34,266 nt of DNA from Candidatus Gastranaerophilales bacterium (GCA_944323945.1 CALUUL010000017.1:1-34266), one strand, 5' to 3'. Counted from the stretch's first letter, positions 1-8,106 are shown. Numbers and translations: made by a program. Notes: generated from the letters alone by a model not told the origin.

Positions 1-1316
1 TCGCCAAGTTTTGGGCTTTGTTTTATATTAAGTATATTCATAATTTCTTTACCGTTTAACAGTTTTGGCAAGGGTTTTAGATCTTTATATTTTTCAAGAT
101 AATCGTTTAATAATTTCGTCAGATTGCTGATATTCTTATTAACAATATCATCTGTTACTTTTACCCCTCGAGCCGATAGTCTATCAGCCATAGCAAGAAT
201 TATTACATCAATTACATAACCATCCATTTTACGATAGAATTTTAAAAAAGCTTTATCTTGAACATCTTGTGCACTTACCAAACTTGATGGATATATGTGA
301 TATTTAATAAGTGTTTTTATGTATTCAATTTGTTTCTTTGAGAATTTTAGCTGTTTCAAAATAGGTATACATAAATCAGCACCTATTGAATCATGCTGTA
401 TAAATCTATGCCGTCCAGTATCTTCTTCTATGGTCCAACAAGAGGGTTTCCCTATATCATGCAAAAAACCGGCTAATTTAAGAAATGCTATCTCTTTTAC
501 AGCTCCGTATTTTATAGTATCTAAATATTCTTTTATTTCTCCTGTAGAATTTTCATATATATTTTGAATTTGCCTTACCGTTTCAATTAAATGATGAACC
601 AAATCCAAATGATGATGTGAATTAGGCGGAATTCTTTTTACTTCTTTATAGATTGGAAGAATTTCTTCTAAAAGACCAACTTCATATAATTTATTAAGTG
701 CTAAGTCACAATATTTTCCTTCAAACATTTTTAAAAGTTCTACGGTTATTCTTTCCTTAGCGGGTTTATTTATTGTTTCTTTTAGTCTTTTCGTAATTTC
801 TATTAAAGAGTTATCTATTTCAAACCCTGTTTTTGAATAGAACCTGAATATTCTTAAAAGTCTTAAAGGATCATCTTCAAAGTTTGAATCAAGAATTCCT
901 TTTATTCTTTTTGTTTTGATATCCTCTATACCGCCTGTAATATCAATAAACTTTCTGTTATTTATATCATAAGCTATTGCATTTATTGTTAAATCACGTC
1001 TTTTTATATCTTTTTCAAAATCATTTTCAATTGGGCAGGTTATATCTATATAATTAATTTTATCTTCCAGCACCAGTCTGTATATTTTATTAATAGGGTC
1101 AAGCTCTATATAGTGTGCGTTCAATTTTTCAGCAAGATTTTTTGAGAATTTTTCAATATCACAATTACAAATAATTAAGTCTCTATCAGGACTCTTTTTA
1201 TTCATGAAAATATCTCTTACAAATCCGCCAACTATATATGCTTCAATATCAACTATATATGGTTTTATCTGCTTTATTACTTCATCATTTTCTATAAGTT
1301 CAATATAACTATTCAT
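1..1316 (-). CDS. cca: CCA tRNA nucleotidyltransferase (3' end outside window)
   Basis: Adds or repairs the 3' CCA of tRNAs (poly(A) polymerase/CCA-adding family, class II). About 438 codons are visible from ATG at 1316 and the frame is still open at base 1, so the C-terminus is missing. Visible motifs are the N-terminal nucleotidyltransferase GG at 30-31, VRD at 33-35 and the metal-binding D44-R-D46. An RNA/nucleotide-recognition stretch (DDPLRLLRIFRF) follows, then an HD domain with FLHDIGKP around H287-D288. The HD domain is typical of bacterial CCA enzymes with phosphohydrolase activity. The start overlaps the end of rsmE by 8 bases, so the two are probably co-transcribed and translationally coupled. 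A poly(A) polymerase function cannot be fully excluded from the visible part. Confidence 0.93.
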   Translation of the reverse strand, partial: MNSYIELIENDEVIKQIKPYIVDIEAYIVGGFVRDIFMNKKSPDRDLIICNCDIEKFSKNLAEKLNAHYIELDPINKIYRLVLEDKINYIDITCPIENDFEKDIKRRDLTINAIAYDINNRKFIDITGGIEDIKTKRIKGILDSNFEDDPLRLLRIFRFYSKTGFEIDNSLIEITKRLKETINKPAKERITVELLKMFEGKYCDLALNKLYEVGLLEEILPIYKEVKRIPPNSHHHLDLVHHLIETVRQIQNIYENSTGEIKEYLDTIKYGAVKEIAFLKLAGFLHDIGKPSCWTIEEDTGRHRFIQHDSIGADLCIPILKQLKFSKKQIEYIKTLIKYHIYPSSLVSAQDVQDKAFLKFYRKMDGYVIDVIILAMADRLSARGVKVTDDIVNKNISNLTKLLNDYLEKYKDLKPLPKLLNGKEIMNILNIKQSPKLG

Positions 1317-2040
1317 TTTGAACTCCGTTAATAATGGTTGTAAGTGCTGCTGTTAATGCTGTATCTGCTCTGTATATGAGATTTCCAAGCGTTATTAAAG
1401 GTATTCTCTTTTCAATAAAGATATCAAACTCTCTTTGTGAAAAACCGCCTTCGGGTCCAATAATAACCAATATTGATTTATTTTTATCAAGTTTATTTTC
1501 TTTTATATAATCAAAAAAGTTTTTTTGGGTATATTTCTCCGCAAAAACAATTACCTGTTCATATTTTTCTAACATATCTTCTATAGAAGCAGATTCATAT
1601 ACAATCGGAATATCAGCTCTTTCACATTGTTTGACAGATTCCAATGCTATTTTTTGCCATTTTTCAATTTTGTTGTTTATAACGGATTCTTTTACCGAAC
1701 AATTATCTGTATGCAAGGGGATAATTCCTTTTACTCCAAGTTCAGTTGCTTTTTGAATAGAACTTATTTGTGCATCCGAATTTAAAACGCTTTGGGCCAC
1801 ATATAAATTCAAACCTAACTTTCTGTTTGAAGGATATTTTTTCTCAATTAAACAAACAAAATCAGACGAATTAATTTGTGATAATTTTGTCTCATATTGA
1901 ATTTCGTTTTCATCAAGAAAAAGAATTTTTTCACCTATTTTTGCCCTTAGTGATTTTATTATATGTTGATATAAGTCCTTTTTGCGAACCGTTATTTTAT
2001 TATCTTGAATATTTTTTGTTTCTATTAAAAAATGCGGCAT
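1309..2040 (-). CDS. rsmE: 16S rRNA (uracil1498-N3)-methyltransferase
   Basis: SPOUT-class methyltransferase that makes m3U1498 in 16S rRNA using SAM. The length of 243 aa is normal for the family. Signature motifs are KATELGV at 97-103, a degenerate version of the family QsxR segment at about 137-145, GPEGGF at 195-200 and the C-terminal LGNLIYRADTA knot motif. ATG at 2040 is preceded by AAAGGG eight bases upstream. A TATAAT-like -10 on this strand lies at 2066-2061. This is the first gene of a two-gene unit with cca. Confidence 0.95.
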   Translation of the reverse strand: MPHFLIETKNIQDNKITVRKKDLYQHIIKSLRAKIGEKILFLDENEIQYETKLSQINSSDFVCLIEKKYPSNRKLGLNLYVAQSVLNSDAQISSIQKATELGVKGIIPLHTDNCSVKESVINNKIEKWQKIALESVKQCERADIPIVYESASIEDMLEKYEQVIVFAEKYTQKNFFDYIKENKLDKNKSILVIIGPEGGFSQREFDIFIEKRIPLITLGNLIYRADTALTAALTTIINGVQNE

Positions 2041-2060
2041 AAATAAAACCCTTTAAGTGT

Positions 2061-2066
2061 ATTATA
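2061..2066 (-). promoter_or_regulatory. -10 box for rsmE-cca
   Basis: The reverse strand reads TATAAT here, about 20 bases before the rsmE start and upstream of its ribosome binding site. No convincing -35 is visible at 17 bases, so this rests on the -10 match and position only. Confidence 0.45.
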
Positions 2067-2113
2067 CAATAAATTTGCTTTACAGAAGATGATGAAAATT
2101 ATATGATTGAATT

Positions 2114-3472
2114 ATGAGTGAAATTTCAACGGAATTAATAAGAAAAGCAGTATACAAATTATGTTTTGAGGCTAATACTTGCCTTAGTAAAGATGTATAT
2201 TCCAAAATTTTATCAGCTTATAAAAACACTCAAGATAAAATTCTAAAAGTAATCCTTCAAAATGCAAAAATAGCATATGAAAAAAAACTTCCGTTATGCC
2301 AAGATACCGGTCAGGTTATTGTTTTTTTGGAAATTGGTCAAAATGTAAAATTAACTGGTGAGTTCATAGAAAATGCTGTTAATTCTGCTGTGGCTGAGTG
2401 TTATAAAGAAAATTATTTTAGAAAATCTGTAGTAAAAAATGCTGTTTTTGATAGGTCAAATACAAAAAATAATACTCCTGCCATTATACATACCAAAATA
2501 GTTGAGGGTGATAATGTTTGTATAAAAGTTTTGATTAAAGGTGCAGGTTCAGAGAATAAAAGTAAAATAGAGATGATGCTTCCAACTTCCAGTGAAGAAG
2601 AAATTATTGCAAAATGTTCAGAATTAATTCTGCAAGCAAAAGAAAACTCATGCCCGCCTATGTTTATAGGTATTGGTATTGGGGGGACTATGGACAAAGC
2701 GGCTATTTTATCTAAAGAAATATTTGTTTGTGATTCTTTTAATGAAAAAGAGAAGGATTTAGCTTTAAAAATAAAAGAAAATGTAAATTCCAAAACGAAC
2801 AAAAATTATGTTCTTGATGTAAAAGTAAAATCAATACCAACGCACATTGCTTGTTTACCGATTGCGATTACTATTAATTGCCATTCTGACAGGACAGCAA
2901 AATGTAAAATAGTAAATAATGAAATAATTTTTGAAGAAAATAAACCAAATTTTATAAATTTTGAGGAAGAAGAACCGAAGAAAGAAATATTAACAAGTAA
3001 TATTAATGAAATAAGAAAATTAAGAACAGGTGAGGAAATATTACTAACTGGAGAAATATATGTTGCCAGAGATATGGCACATAAAAAACTAAAAGAATTA
3101 ATTGATAATAATAAAGAACTGCCTTTTGAAATAAAAGATAAAATAATTTTTTATGCAGGTCCATGCCCTAACAGGCCAAATGAAGTTATTGGTTCCATAG
3201 GTCCTACTACAGCATCCAGAATGGATAAATATGCAGAAGAATTATATAATTTGGGACTACTAGCTACAATAGGAAAAGGTGATAGAAGTAATAATGTTAT
3301 TAATTCAATTAAGAAAAACCGAGGGAAATATTTTACTGTAGTAGGCGGAATCGCAGCACTTTTATCGAATAAGGTTATAAAATCAAACATAATAGCGTTT
3401 GAAGAACTTGGGGCTGAAGCTATATACAAACTGGAAATAGAAAAATTTCCTGTAAAAGTTTTAATAGATTAG
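2114..3472 (+). CDS. class I fumarate hydratase, alpha and beta domains fused
   Basis: Iron-sulfur hydro-lyase interconverting fumarate and malate. The 452 aa chain joins the alpha-type domain (about 1-280) to the beta-type domain (about 290-450), which many bacteria encode as two separate subunits. The three expected [4Fe-4S] cysteines are visible: C62 in PLCQDTG, C180 in SCPPM and C256 in NCHSD. Other motifs are GIGIGGTMDKAA and, in the beta part, AGPCPNRPNEVIGSIGPTTA followed by GLLATIGKG. Tartrate dehydratase (TtdAB) is the close alternative. Fumarase is preferred because no tartrate genes are nearby. There is no clear Shine-Dalgarno before ATG 2114. The gene is divergent from rsmE. Confidence 0.9.
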   Translation: MSEISTELIRKAVYKLCFEANTCLSKDVYSKILSAYKNTQDKILKVILQNAKIAYEKKLPLCQDTGQVIVFLEIGQNVKLTGEFIENAVNSAVAECYKENYFRKSVVKNAVFDRSNTKNNTPAIIHTKIVEGDNVCIKVLIKGAGSENKSKIEMMLPTSSEEEIIAKCSELILQAKENSCPPMFIGIGIGGTMDKAAILSKEIFVCDSFNEKEKDLALKIKENVNSKTNKNYVLDVKVKSIPTHIACLPIAITINCHSDRTAKCKIVNNEIIFEENKPNFINFEEEEPKKEILTSNINEIRKLRTGEEILLTGEIYVARDMAHKKLKELIDNNKELPFEIKDKIIFYAGPCPNRPNEVIGSIGPTTASRMDKYAEELYNLGLLATIGKGDRSNNVINSIKKNRGKYFTVVGGIAALLSNKVIKSNIIAFEELGAEAIYKLEIEKFPVKVLID

Positions 3473-3765
3473 TATATAAATTTTGTAAAAAATGACTTGA
3501 CTCTTAACAATGTTGTTGATAAAGTTTAAGTGCAGTCGAAATTGCGATTGTTTTATGAAAACTAAAAACGGGATGTAGCGCAGCTTGACTCTGCCGAGCG
3601 AATTTTGCGAAAGGGTGAAACCCAAGTATACGAGAACCGAAGTGACGACAGCAATAGCGAAAGGAACGACAGGTTCGAGAGACAGCAAAATTTAAGAAGC
3701 AAAATGATTAAATATCATTTTGTGAGAGGTAGCACGTAGTGCGCTTCACCAATTAAAAACCAAAA
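3473..3765. other. GC-richer intergenic stretch with a partial tRNA-Pro copy
   Basis: I see no credible gene in this stretch. A 19-base exact copy of the first bases of the downstream tRNA-Pro lies at 3569-3587 and then diverges into unrelated sequence. The remainder, about 3588-3762, is visibly richer in G and C than its surroundings. It contains inverted repeats: AAATTTTGC/GCAAAATTT-type arms, AAAATGA-N7-TCATTTT, and a GTGA..TCAC hairpin near 3721-3749. It could be a decayed structured element or a short repeat insertion. Confidence 0.5.
3569..3587 (+). repeat. 5' fragment copy of tRNA-Pro
   Basis: CGGGATGTAGCGCAGCTTG is identical to the first 19 bases of the intact tRNA at 3766-3784, and both copies are preceded by AAAA. 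The fragment has no anticodon arm, T arm or 3' acceptor strand, so it cannot make a tRNA. Confidence 0.85.
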
Positions 3766-3842
3766 CGGGATGTAGCGCAGCTTGGTAGCGCACTTCGCTT
3801 GGGACGAAGGGGTCGCACGTTCGAATCGTGTCATCCCGACCA
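3766..3842 (+). tRNA. tRNA-Pro (anticodon TGG), CCA encoded
   Basis: A full cloverleaf folds by eye. The acceptor is CGGGATG/CATCCCG, the D arm GCGC/GCGC, the anticodon stem CTTCG/CGAAG with loop CTTGGGA (anticodon TGG), and the T arm GCACG-TTCGAAT-CGTGT (one G-U pair). The discriminator A at 3839 is followed by an encoded CCA at 3840-3842. A perfect-hairpin terminator follows 8 bases later. Partial copies of this same gene lie upstream and downstream. Confidence 0.96.
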
Positions 3843-3873
3843 TTTAAAAAGGAGACTTAAATGTCTCCTTTTT
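3824..3873 (+). repeat. 50-bp direct repeat, copy 1 (tRNA 3' end plus terminator)
   Basis: This is identical over 50 bases to 3992-4041. It comprises the 3' part of the tRNA T arm, the acceptor strand, CCA, the spacer and the terminator hairpin. Copy 1 belongs to the intact tRNA. Confidence 0.9.
3846..3873 (+). terminator. intrinsic terminator of tRNA-Pro
   Basis: GGAGAC-TTAAAT-GTCTCC is a perfect 6-bp stem with a 6-base loop. It is flanked by AAAAA and TTTTT, so the stem extends to 11 bp and could act in both directions. Confidence 0.9.
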
Positions 3874-3910
3874 GTTTTATTCTCACGTGCTCGCACGTTC
3901 CACGTTTCGT

Positions 3911-3937
3911 AATTTTCTAAGCTTTGCTAAGAAAATT
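3911..3937. repeat. inverted repeat between the tRNA repeats
   Basis: AATTTTCTAAGC and GCTAAGAAAATT form a 12-base stem with a single mismatch around a 3-base loop. There is no T tract, so it is not an obvious terminator. It lies in the GC-richer spacer between the two 50-bp repeats. Confidence 0.6.
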
Positions 3938-3991
3938 ATCTCAACCTGACCCATCAAACTACGGCTCATTCTTCGCCTTGTTTGTTGTGCA

Positions 3992-4041
3992 AATCGTGTC
4001 ATCCCGACCATTTAAAAAGGAGACTTAAATGTCTCCTTTTT
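3992..4041 (+). repeat. 50-bp direct repeat, copy 2 (orphan tRNA 3' end plus terminator)
   Basis: An exact second copy of 3824-3873, 168 bases downstream. The sequence before it (TTTGTTGTGC) does not match tRNA, so this is only a 3' fragment with a second GGAGAC/GTCTCC hairpin and T run at 4014-4042. Confidence 0.9.
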
Positions 4042-4079
4042 TCTTGTTTTTTATTATTGTTATTTATTGAATTTCTTAA

Positions 4080-4271
4080 ATAACAGGAACTTACAAAGGT
4101 CGAGAAATTAATCTTACAATTCGGAGTGATTGGTTAGGTAATAAAACTATAACAGGTTATGATACTAATGTTAAAATAGATAATCAATTCTTATCATCTG
4201 ATAAATTAGTCAGTAGAGAATTTAAATCTAATAGTAAACTTATGTTTTTTATTTTTTTATTTAAAGTTTAA
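4080..4271 (+). pseudogene. decayed coding fragment
   Basis: The frame containing ACA at 4083 stays open for about 63 codons until TAA at 4269-4271, and reads like real protein (GTYKGREINLTIRSDWLGNK, then TITGYDTNVKIDN). A TAA lies directly upstream in frame at 4077-4079, there is no start codon or ribosome binding site at the 5' end, and the last codons are a low-complexity Phe-rich tail. I read it as the remnant of a longer gene cut off by whatever rearranged the tRNA locus. The original family is not recognised. Confidence 0.5.
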
Positions 4272-4323
4272 TCAAGATAAATAAAACAAATAATTTTGTG
4301 AAACGGCATGTATATATAATGAT

Positions 4324-4563
4324 TTATTGGAAATCAAACAAATCTTTTTCTGAAATACCTAATGTATCACATAGTTTAAAAAGAAGATTAAAACTAATTC
4401 CTCTTTTAGCAGTTTCTATTTTAGCAAGATGTTCTCGTGAAATATCAAGTATCTCAGCTAGTTGATTCTGTGATAGATGTTTCATTTTTCTATATTTTGC
4501 AATGTTCTTGCCAAATTTTTGTAATTTATATTCTTCACTATTCATATTATTATTTTGAAACAT
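4324..4563 (-). CDS. small XRE-family HTH transcriptional regulator
   Basis: A 79 aa protein that is essentially one Cro/C1-type helix-turn-helix (about residues 16-75). It contains the usual pattern of NIAKYRKMKHLSQNQLAEIL, then ISREHLAKIETAKRGIS and the helix LFKLCDTLGI. There is no ligand-binding domain, so it probably dimerises and binds an operator. It is transcribed divergently from the SulP transporter across about 105 bases holding a perfect inverted repeat, which makes self-regulation and control of the transporter plausible but unproven. The alternative start at Met7 has similar support. Confidence 0.88.
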   Translation of the reverse strand: MFQNNNMNSEEYKLQKFGKNIAKYRKMKHLSQNQLAEILDISREHLAKIETAKRGISFNLLFKLCDTLGISEKDLFDFQ

Positions 4564-4629
4564 ACGTCTGTAATTGTATGTAGCCCATTTGGGAACAAAG
4601 GATGGACATTATTTTTTTTATAAAAAAAG

Positions 4630-4647
4630 AATCTTTTTATAAAGATT
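4630..4647. promoter_or_regulatory. candidate operator between XRE regulator and SulP gene
   Basis: AATCTTT-TTAT-AAAGATT is a perfect 7-bp inverted repeat in the divergent intergenic region. It lies just upstream of a TATGATAAT -10-like sequence at 4652-4660. The position and symmetry fit an HTH-dimer site, but no second copy is obvious. Confidence 0.45.
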
Positions 4648-4668
4648 TTCTTATGATAATATCTTTTT

Positions 4669-6273
4669 ATGAAAAACATTAATATTAAAGTATTTTTGGG
4701 GGATTTTTTAGGTGCTTTAAATGCTTCTATTATAGCGTTACCGCAAGCTTTAGCCTTTGGAGTAGCAACTGGTGTTGGTGCTTTAGCTGGGTTATGGGGT
4801 GCAATTATATTATGTTTTGTATCTGCAATAATTGGTGGTCGAGCACCTTTAATATCGGGAATAACAGGACCTGTAGCAATAGTAGTAGCTTCTGTTATGC
4901 ACGCTTTAAACTTTGATATTCCATCTGTATTGATGATTATATTGCTTGCAGGTATAATTCAGATTTTGTTGTCACTTACCGGATTTCCTTCTTTTATTAA
5001 ATATATTCCATATCCAGTAATTTCAGGTTTTTTAAATGGTATTGGAATAATAATTATTATAATGCAGTTAAATCCATTAATTGGTTGCCCTATTATGTCT
5101 AATACAATTACAAGTATTACTGCTTTATTTAAAAATATTCATTCGGTAAATTATGATGCATTTTTTGTTGGAGTATTGACGCTTATAATCGTGTTTGCTA
5201 TTCCTAAGAAATTTAATAAGATAATTCCATCTCAAGCAATTGCACTTGTGATGGGAACATATATATCAATAAAACTTGGACTTAATGTAGAAAAGATTTC
5301 TCATATTTCTGTATCTTTGCCAAGTGTAAGTATTCCAAAATATAATCTTCACGATGTTATTGCATATATGCACTATGCAATAATATTCGCTGTTGTATTT
5401 TCTGCAGAAAGTTTATTAACTGTTTTAGTATCTGATTCTTTAACAAAAAATAAGACTTCATTAAAAAGAATGCTTATAGGTCAAGGTATAGGAAATATGT
5501 TCTGTGCGATGACAGGTTCTCTTCCCGGATCAGCCGCTACAATGCGAACTGTTGCTGCAATTAATTCCGGTGCAACTACAAAAATTTCTGCAATAATTAG
5601 TCCTATTATATTGATTATTCTTTTATTTAAATTATCTGGATTTGTTGCTGAAATTCCTTTACCTGTTTTAGCTGCAATATTAATTAAAATAGGATATGAC
5701 ATAATAGATGTTAAATTATTGAAAGTACTAAAGTATGCACCCAAAGATGACTTATATGTGTTGTGGTTAGTTTTTATCTTAACTGTTTTTTATAATTTGA
5801 TAGTTGCTGTTGGAGCTGGTATTACAGGTGCAGCTGTTCTATATGCCAAAAAAATTGCAGATAATACAAAGCTTGTTCATAAAACACTTCAAGATGACGA
5901 TATTATTGAACTTGAGAAAAATATTGATAAAACATACAAACATAAAATTCGTATTGTTCATATAGATGGTCAATTTTTCTTTGGATCTGCAACACAGTTG
6001 GTTTCGCAGTTTGAAGAATTATGGGGCACAAAGTATTTGATATTAGACTATTCATCTGGTGCTTTACTTGATATTTCGGCAATATTTGCTCTTGAGGATA
6101 TTATAATAAGACTTCGGTCTCAAAAAATCAAAATTTTTATGGTAATTGATAATCAAGACGTCTTGAAACAACTAAAAGAGCACAATATTATTTCACAAAT
6201 AGGTGAAAATTGTATATTCTTTTCAGAAATAGATGCTATAGAAAAAGCGAAGTCAGAATTGAGAATAGACTAA
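4669..6273 (+). CDS. SulP-family anion transporter with STAS domain
   Basis: An inner-membrane anion permease of 534 aa. Residues about 10-410 form the multi-span SulP core, starting with GDFLGALNASIIALPQALAF and followed by ISGITGPVAIVVAS and the PGSAATMRTVAAINSGA segment. The C-terminal part, about 425-530, is a cytoplasmic STAS domain (ILDYSSGALLDISAIFALED). Substrate cannot be read from sequence: sulfate, bicarbonate (BicA-like) or another anion are all known in the family. No Shine-Dalgarno is visible before ATG 4669, and the -10-like TATGATAAT ends only 8 bases upstream. The transcript may therefore be leaderless or start elsewhere. Confidence 0.93.
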   Translation: MKNINIKVFLGDFLGALNASIIALPQALAFGVATGVGALAGLWGAIILCFVSAIIGGRAPLISGITGPVAIVVASVMHALNFDIPSVLMIILLAGIIQILLSLTGFPSFIKYIPYPVISGFLNGIGIIIIIMQLNPLIGCPIMSNTITSITALFKNIHSVNYDAFFVGVLTLIIVFAIPKKFNKIIPSQAIALVMGTYISIKLGLNVEKISHISVSLPSVSIPKYNLHDVIAYMHYAIIFAVVFSAESLLTVLVSDSLTKNKTSLKRMLIGQGIGNMFCAMTGSLPGSAATMRTVAAINSGATTKISAIISPIILIILLFKLSGFVAEIPLPVLAAILIKIGYDIIDVKLLKVLKYAPKDDLYVLWLVFILTVFYNLIVAVGAGITGAAVLYAKKIADNTKLVHKTLQDDDIIELEKNIDKTYKHKIRIVHIDGQFFFGSATQLVSQFEELWGTKYLILDYSSGALLDISAIFALEDIIIRLRSQKIKIFMVIDNQDVLKQLKEHNIISQIGENCIFFSEIDAIEKAKSELRID

Positions 6274-6279
6274 TTTGCG

Positions 6280-6825
6280 TTATACATTAATTCCATTTGC
6301 AATATCTTTTTCAAAATCGTCAAATGTTATTTGGCTTAAAGAATTTTGATAATCATTTTTTGTTTTATTATGGAATAATTTTTTTTCAAATTTTTCTGCG
6401 GCTGGTGTTGCAATTAATGGAACCAGGATTCTTTCAGCGAGAATGGTTGATCCAATTAATGCTAAAATCTGACTAAATCCTTTTTTTGCAGCAACTATAT
6501 TATCAAATTTACATTTTTGGAAGAATCTATCCCAAATTTTATCTTGTATTTTGGGATTTGCCAGACTGTATCCTACTCCAATTTGCATAATGGCAGTTGC
6601 AACTCCAGACATTAAATCCATGGAAGCGACAAAAGGACGTTGTTCTTCCGGAATTTCTTTATTTTGCATTGTTGTTGCAAATCTTACACCATAAGCAAAT
6701 ACATCTTTTGTTACTCCAAGTGTGACAAGTGTTTTTGCTGCAAATGTATCATCTTTTATAGCTTTATGTATATGTTTATTCACCAATTCAGAATTGGTAA
6801 TTTTATTTAGTATCATTGTTTTCAT
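6280..6825 (-). CDS. uncharacterised membrane-associated protein, paralogue of upstream gene
   Basis: A 181 aa protein of no family I recognise. It has two likely membrane-embedded hydrophobic stretches, around residues 70-95 (MDLMSGVATAIMQIGVGYSL) and 115-145 (ILALIGSTILAERILVPLIA), with charged ends. The pattern EEQRPF..S.D...G.AT.IMQ resembles ENRKWA..K.PVEAILTIAMQ in the neighbour at 6803-7339. A hydrophobic segment ending in P-x-A-x3-F/L also recurs, so the two look like diverged tandem copies. The start overlaps the upstream gene by 23 bases, implying translational coupling. It converges on the SulP gene with 6 bases between. Confidence 0.75.
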   Translation of the reverse strand: MKTMILNKITNSELVNKHIHKAIKDDTFAAKTLVTLGVTKDVFAYGVRFATTMQNKEIPEEQRPFVASMDLMSGVATAIMQIGVGYSLANPKIQDKIWDRFFQKCKFDNIVAAKKGFSQILALIGSTILAERILVPLIATPAAEKFEKKLFHNKTKNDYQNSLSQITFDDFEKDIANGINV

Positions 6826-7339
6826 TTCTGTTTACTAATTTCTGAGCTATCTTTGGATATATTTTATTTGATATAGCTAATACAGGCAGATATGCAATAG
6901 CAGATATTACAGAGCCAACTCTATCCTTAAAAATGTTATTATACTGATCTTTATACATTTTTATTGCTTTTTCTTGATTATTTTCACAGGCTTCTAGTAT
7001 CTTGGATGGGATTTTTGAAATATCTTTTGTTGCATTTTCAACATATTTAAAATTTATTTTCCCTTTTTTTATTAAAGAATCAATTCCTTTGTATAAAAGA
7101 GCTAAACTTGCTAGTTGCATAGCAATTGTTAAAATAGCTTCTACAGGTTGTTTTATGGCAGCCCATTTTCTATTTTCTTTATTTTCTTTTGTAAAAGGGT
7201 TATTTAATATAACTAATGGTGCTATAACAGCTTTTCCAGCCGCATTAACATAGTTAGAAACTTTTTCTCCGCCTTTTTGGGAAAACTTTTCTAATGAGGT
7301 TGCAATATGTTGGTTAATGTTAGAATTTCCGACTCGCAT
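6803..7339 (-). CDS. uncharacterised membrane-associated protein, first of tandem pair
   Basis: A 178 aa protein of unknown function. Residues about 40-90 contain FTKENKENRKWAAIKQPVEA then a hydrophobic run (ILTIAMQLASLALLYKGI). Residues about 140-165 contain a second hydrophobic run (VGSVISAIAYLPVLAIS) followed by a basic tail. The architecture and several positions match the overlapping downstream gene. An AGGAG lies 16 bases before ATG 7339, further than usual, and no better in-frame start was found. Surface or envelope location is a guess from the hydrophobic segments. Confidence 0.75.
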   Translation of the reverse strand: MRVGNSNINQHIATSLEKFSQKGGEKVSNYVNAAGKAVIAPLVILNNPFTKENKENRKWAAIKQPVEAILTIAMQLASLALLYKGIDSLIKKGKINFKYVENATKDISKIPSKILEACENNQEKAIKMYKDQYNNIFKDRVGSVISAIAYLPVLAISNKIYPKIAQKLVNRNENNDTK

Positions 7340-7413
7340 AGCAACTAAGTAAAATCTCCTGAAAAAATTTTGTTGCTTTGAAAAGAATAATTACTAATTT
7401 TTTTTTACATTTA

Positions 7414-8106
7414 CTAATTAATAAAACGATATTTTATTAACGTTAAAATAGCGTGGATGCCGTCTTTCCAGTTTATTTTTTTACCTTCTTCATGTCCTCT
7501 GCCAAAATAAGAAATTGGAACTTCTTTTAATCTTACATTTTTTTTCAATATTTTAGCTGTTATTTCAGGCTCAAAATCAAACCTATTTGATTTTATTGAA
7601 ATACTTTGAATTAATTCTCTTTTGAATGCTTTATAACAAGTTTCCATATCAGTTATTTCTGCACCATATAATATATTTGTTAGTAAGGTTAGAAATTTAT
7701 TTGCGATTTTATTTTTTAGTATGAAATTTTTAGAATTTTCTTGGTCCTTAAATCTTGAACCATATACAACATCTGCTTCATTATTTATCAATAAAGGTAA
7801 AAGTTTATCATAATCATCAGGTAAATATTCCAAATCTGCATCTTGAATTACAACAAAATCACCTGTAGCTTCTTTTATTGCCGTTCTTATTGCAGCTCCT
7901 TTTCCTTGATTTTTTTCATGGAATAATACTTTATATTGTTTACTTAATTCTTTTAAGATTGCTGTAGTTCCATCATTAGAGCAATCATCTACCATTATTA
8001 TTTCTTTTTCTAAACTTGCAAAATTTGCATTTTTTACTTTTTCTAAAAGTGTTTTAATTGTGTTCTTTTCATTAAAAACGGGAATTATAATACTAACTTT
8101 TTGCAT
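7414..8106 (-). CDS. family 2 glycosyltransferase (dolichol-phosphate-mannose synthase-like)
   Basis: A 230 aa soluble GT-A enzyme that transfers a sugar from a nucleotide donor, probably to a polyprenyl phosphate or glycan acceptor. The N-terminal IIPVFNEKNTIKTLLE is the classic GT2 opening, VDDCSNDGT lies at 39-47, the metal-binding DAD at 89-91, and GSRF and MET(C)YKAFKR follow. There is no C-terminal membrane domain, as in short DPM1-type enzymes. The acceptor sugar is unknown. It is transcribed away from the HD-GYP gene across a short shared promoter region. Confidence 0.9.
   Translation of the reverse strand: MQKVSIIIPVFNEKNTIKTLLEKVKNANFASLEKEIIMVDDCSNDGTTAILKELSKQYKVLFHEKNQGKGAAIRTAIKEATGDFVVIQDADLEYLPDDYDKLLPLLINNEADVVYGSRFKDQENSKNFILKNKIANKFLTLLTNILYGAEITDMETCYKAFKRELIQSISIKSNRFDFEPEITAKILKKNVRLKEVPISYFGRGHEEGKKINWKDGIHAILTLIKYRFIN

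Noticed and set aside
319..567. 82-codon plus-strand open frame inside cca
   Set aside because: It is antisense to the conserved HD domain of the CCA enzyme and has no independent support.
3461..3688. 75-codon minus-strand open frame upstream of the tRNA
   Set aside because: It runs across the partial tRNA copy and GC-richer spacer, has no recognisable protein character and no ribosome site.
3569..4041. attL/attR of an integrated mobile element at the tRNA
   Set aside because: The repeated parts differ (5' end upstream, 3' end downstream), the spacers are under 200 bases, and no integrase or element genes lie between them.
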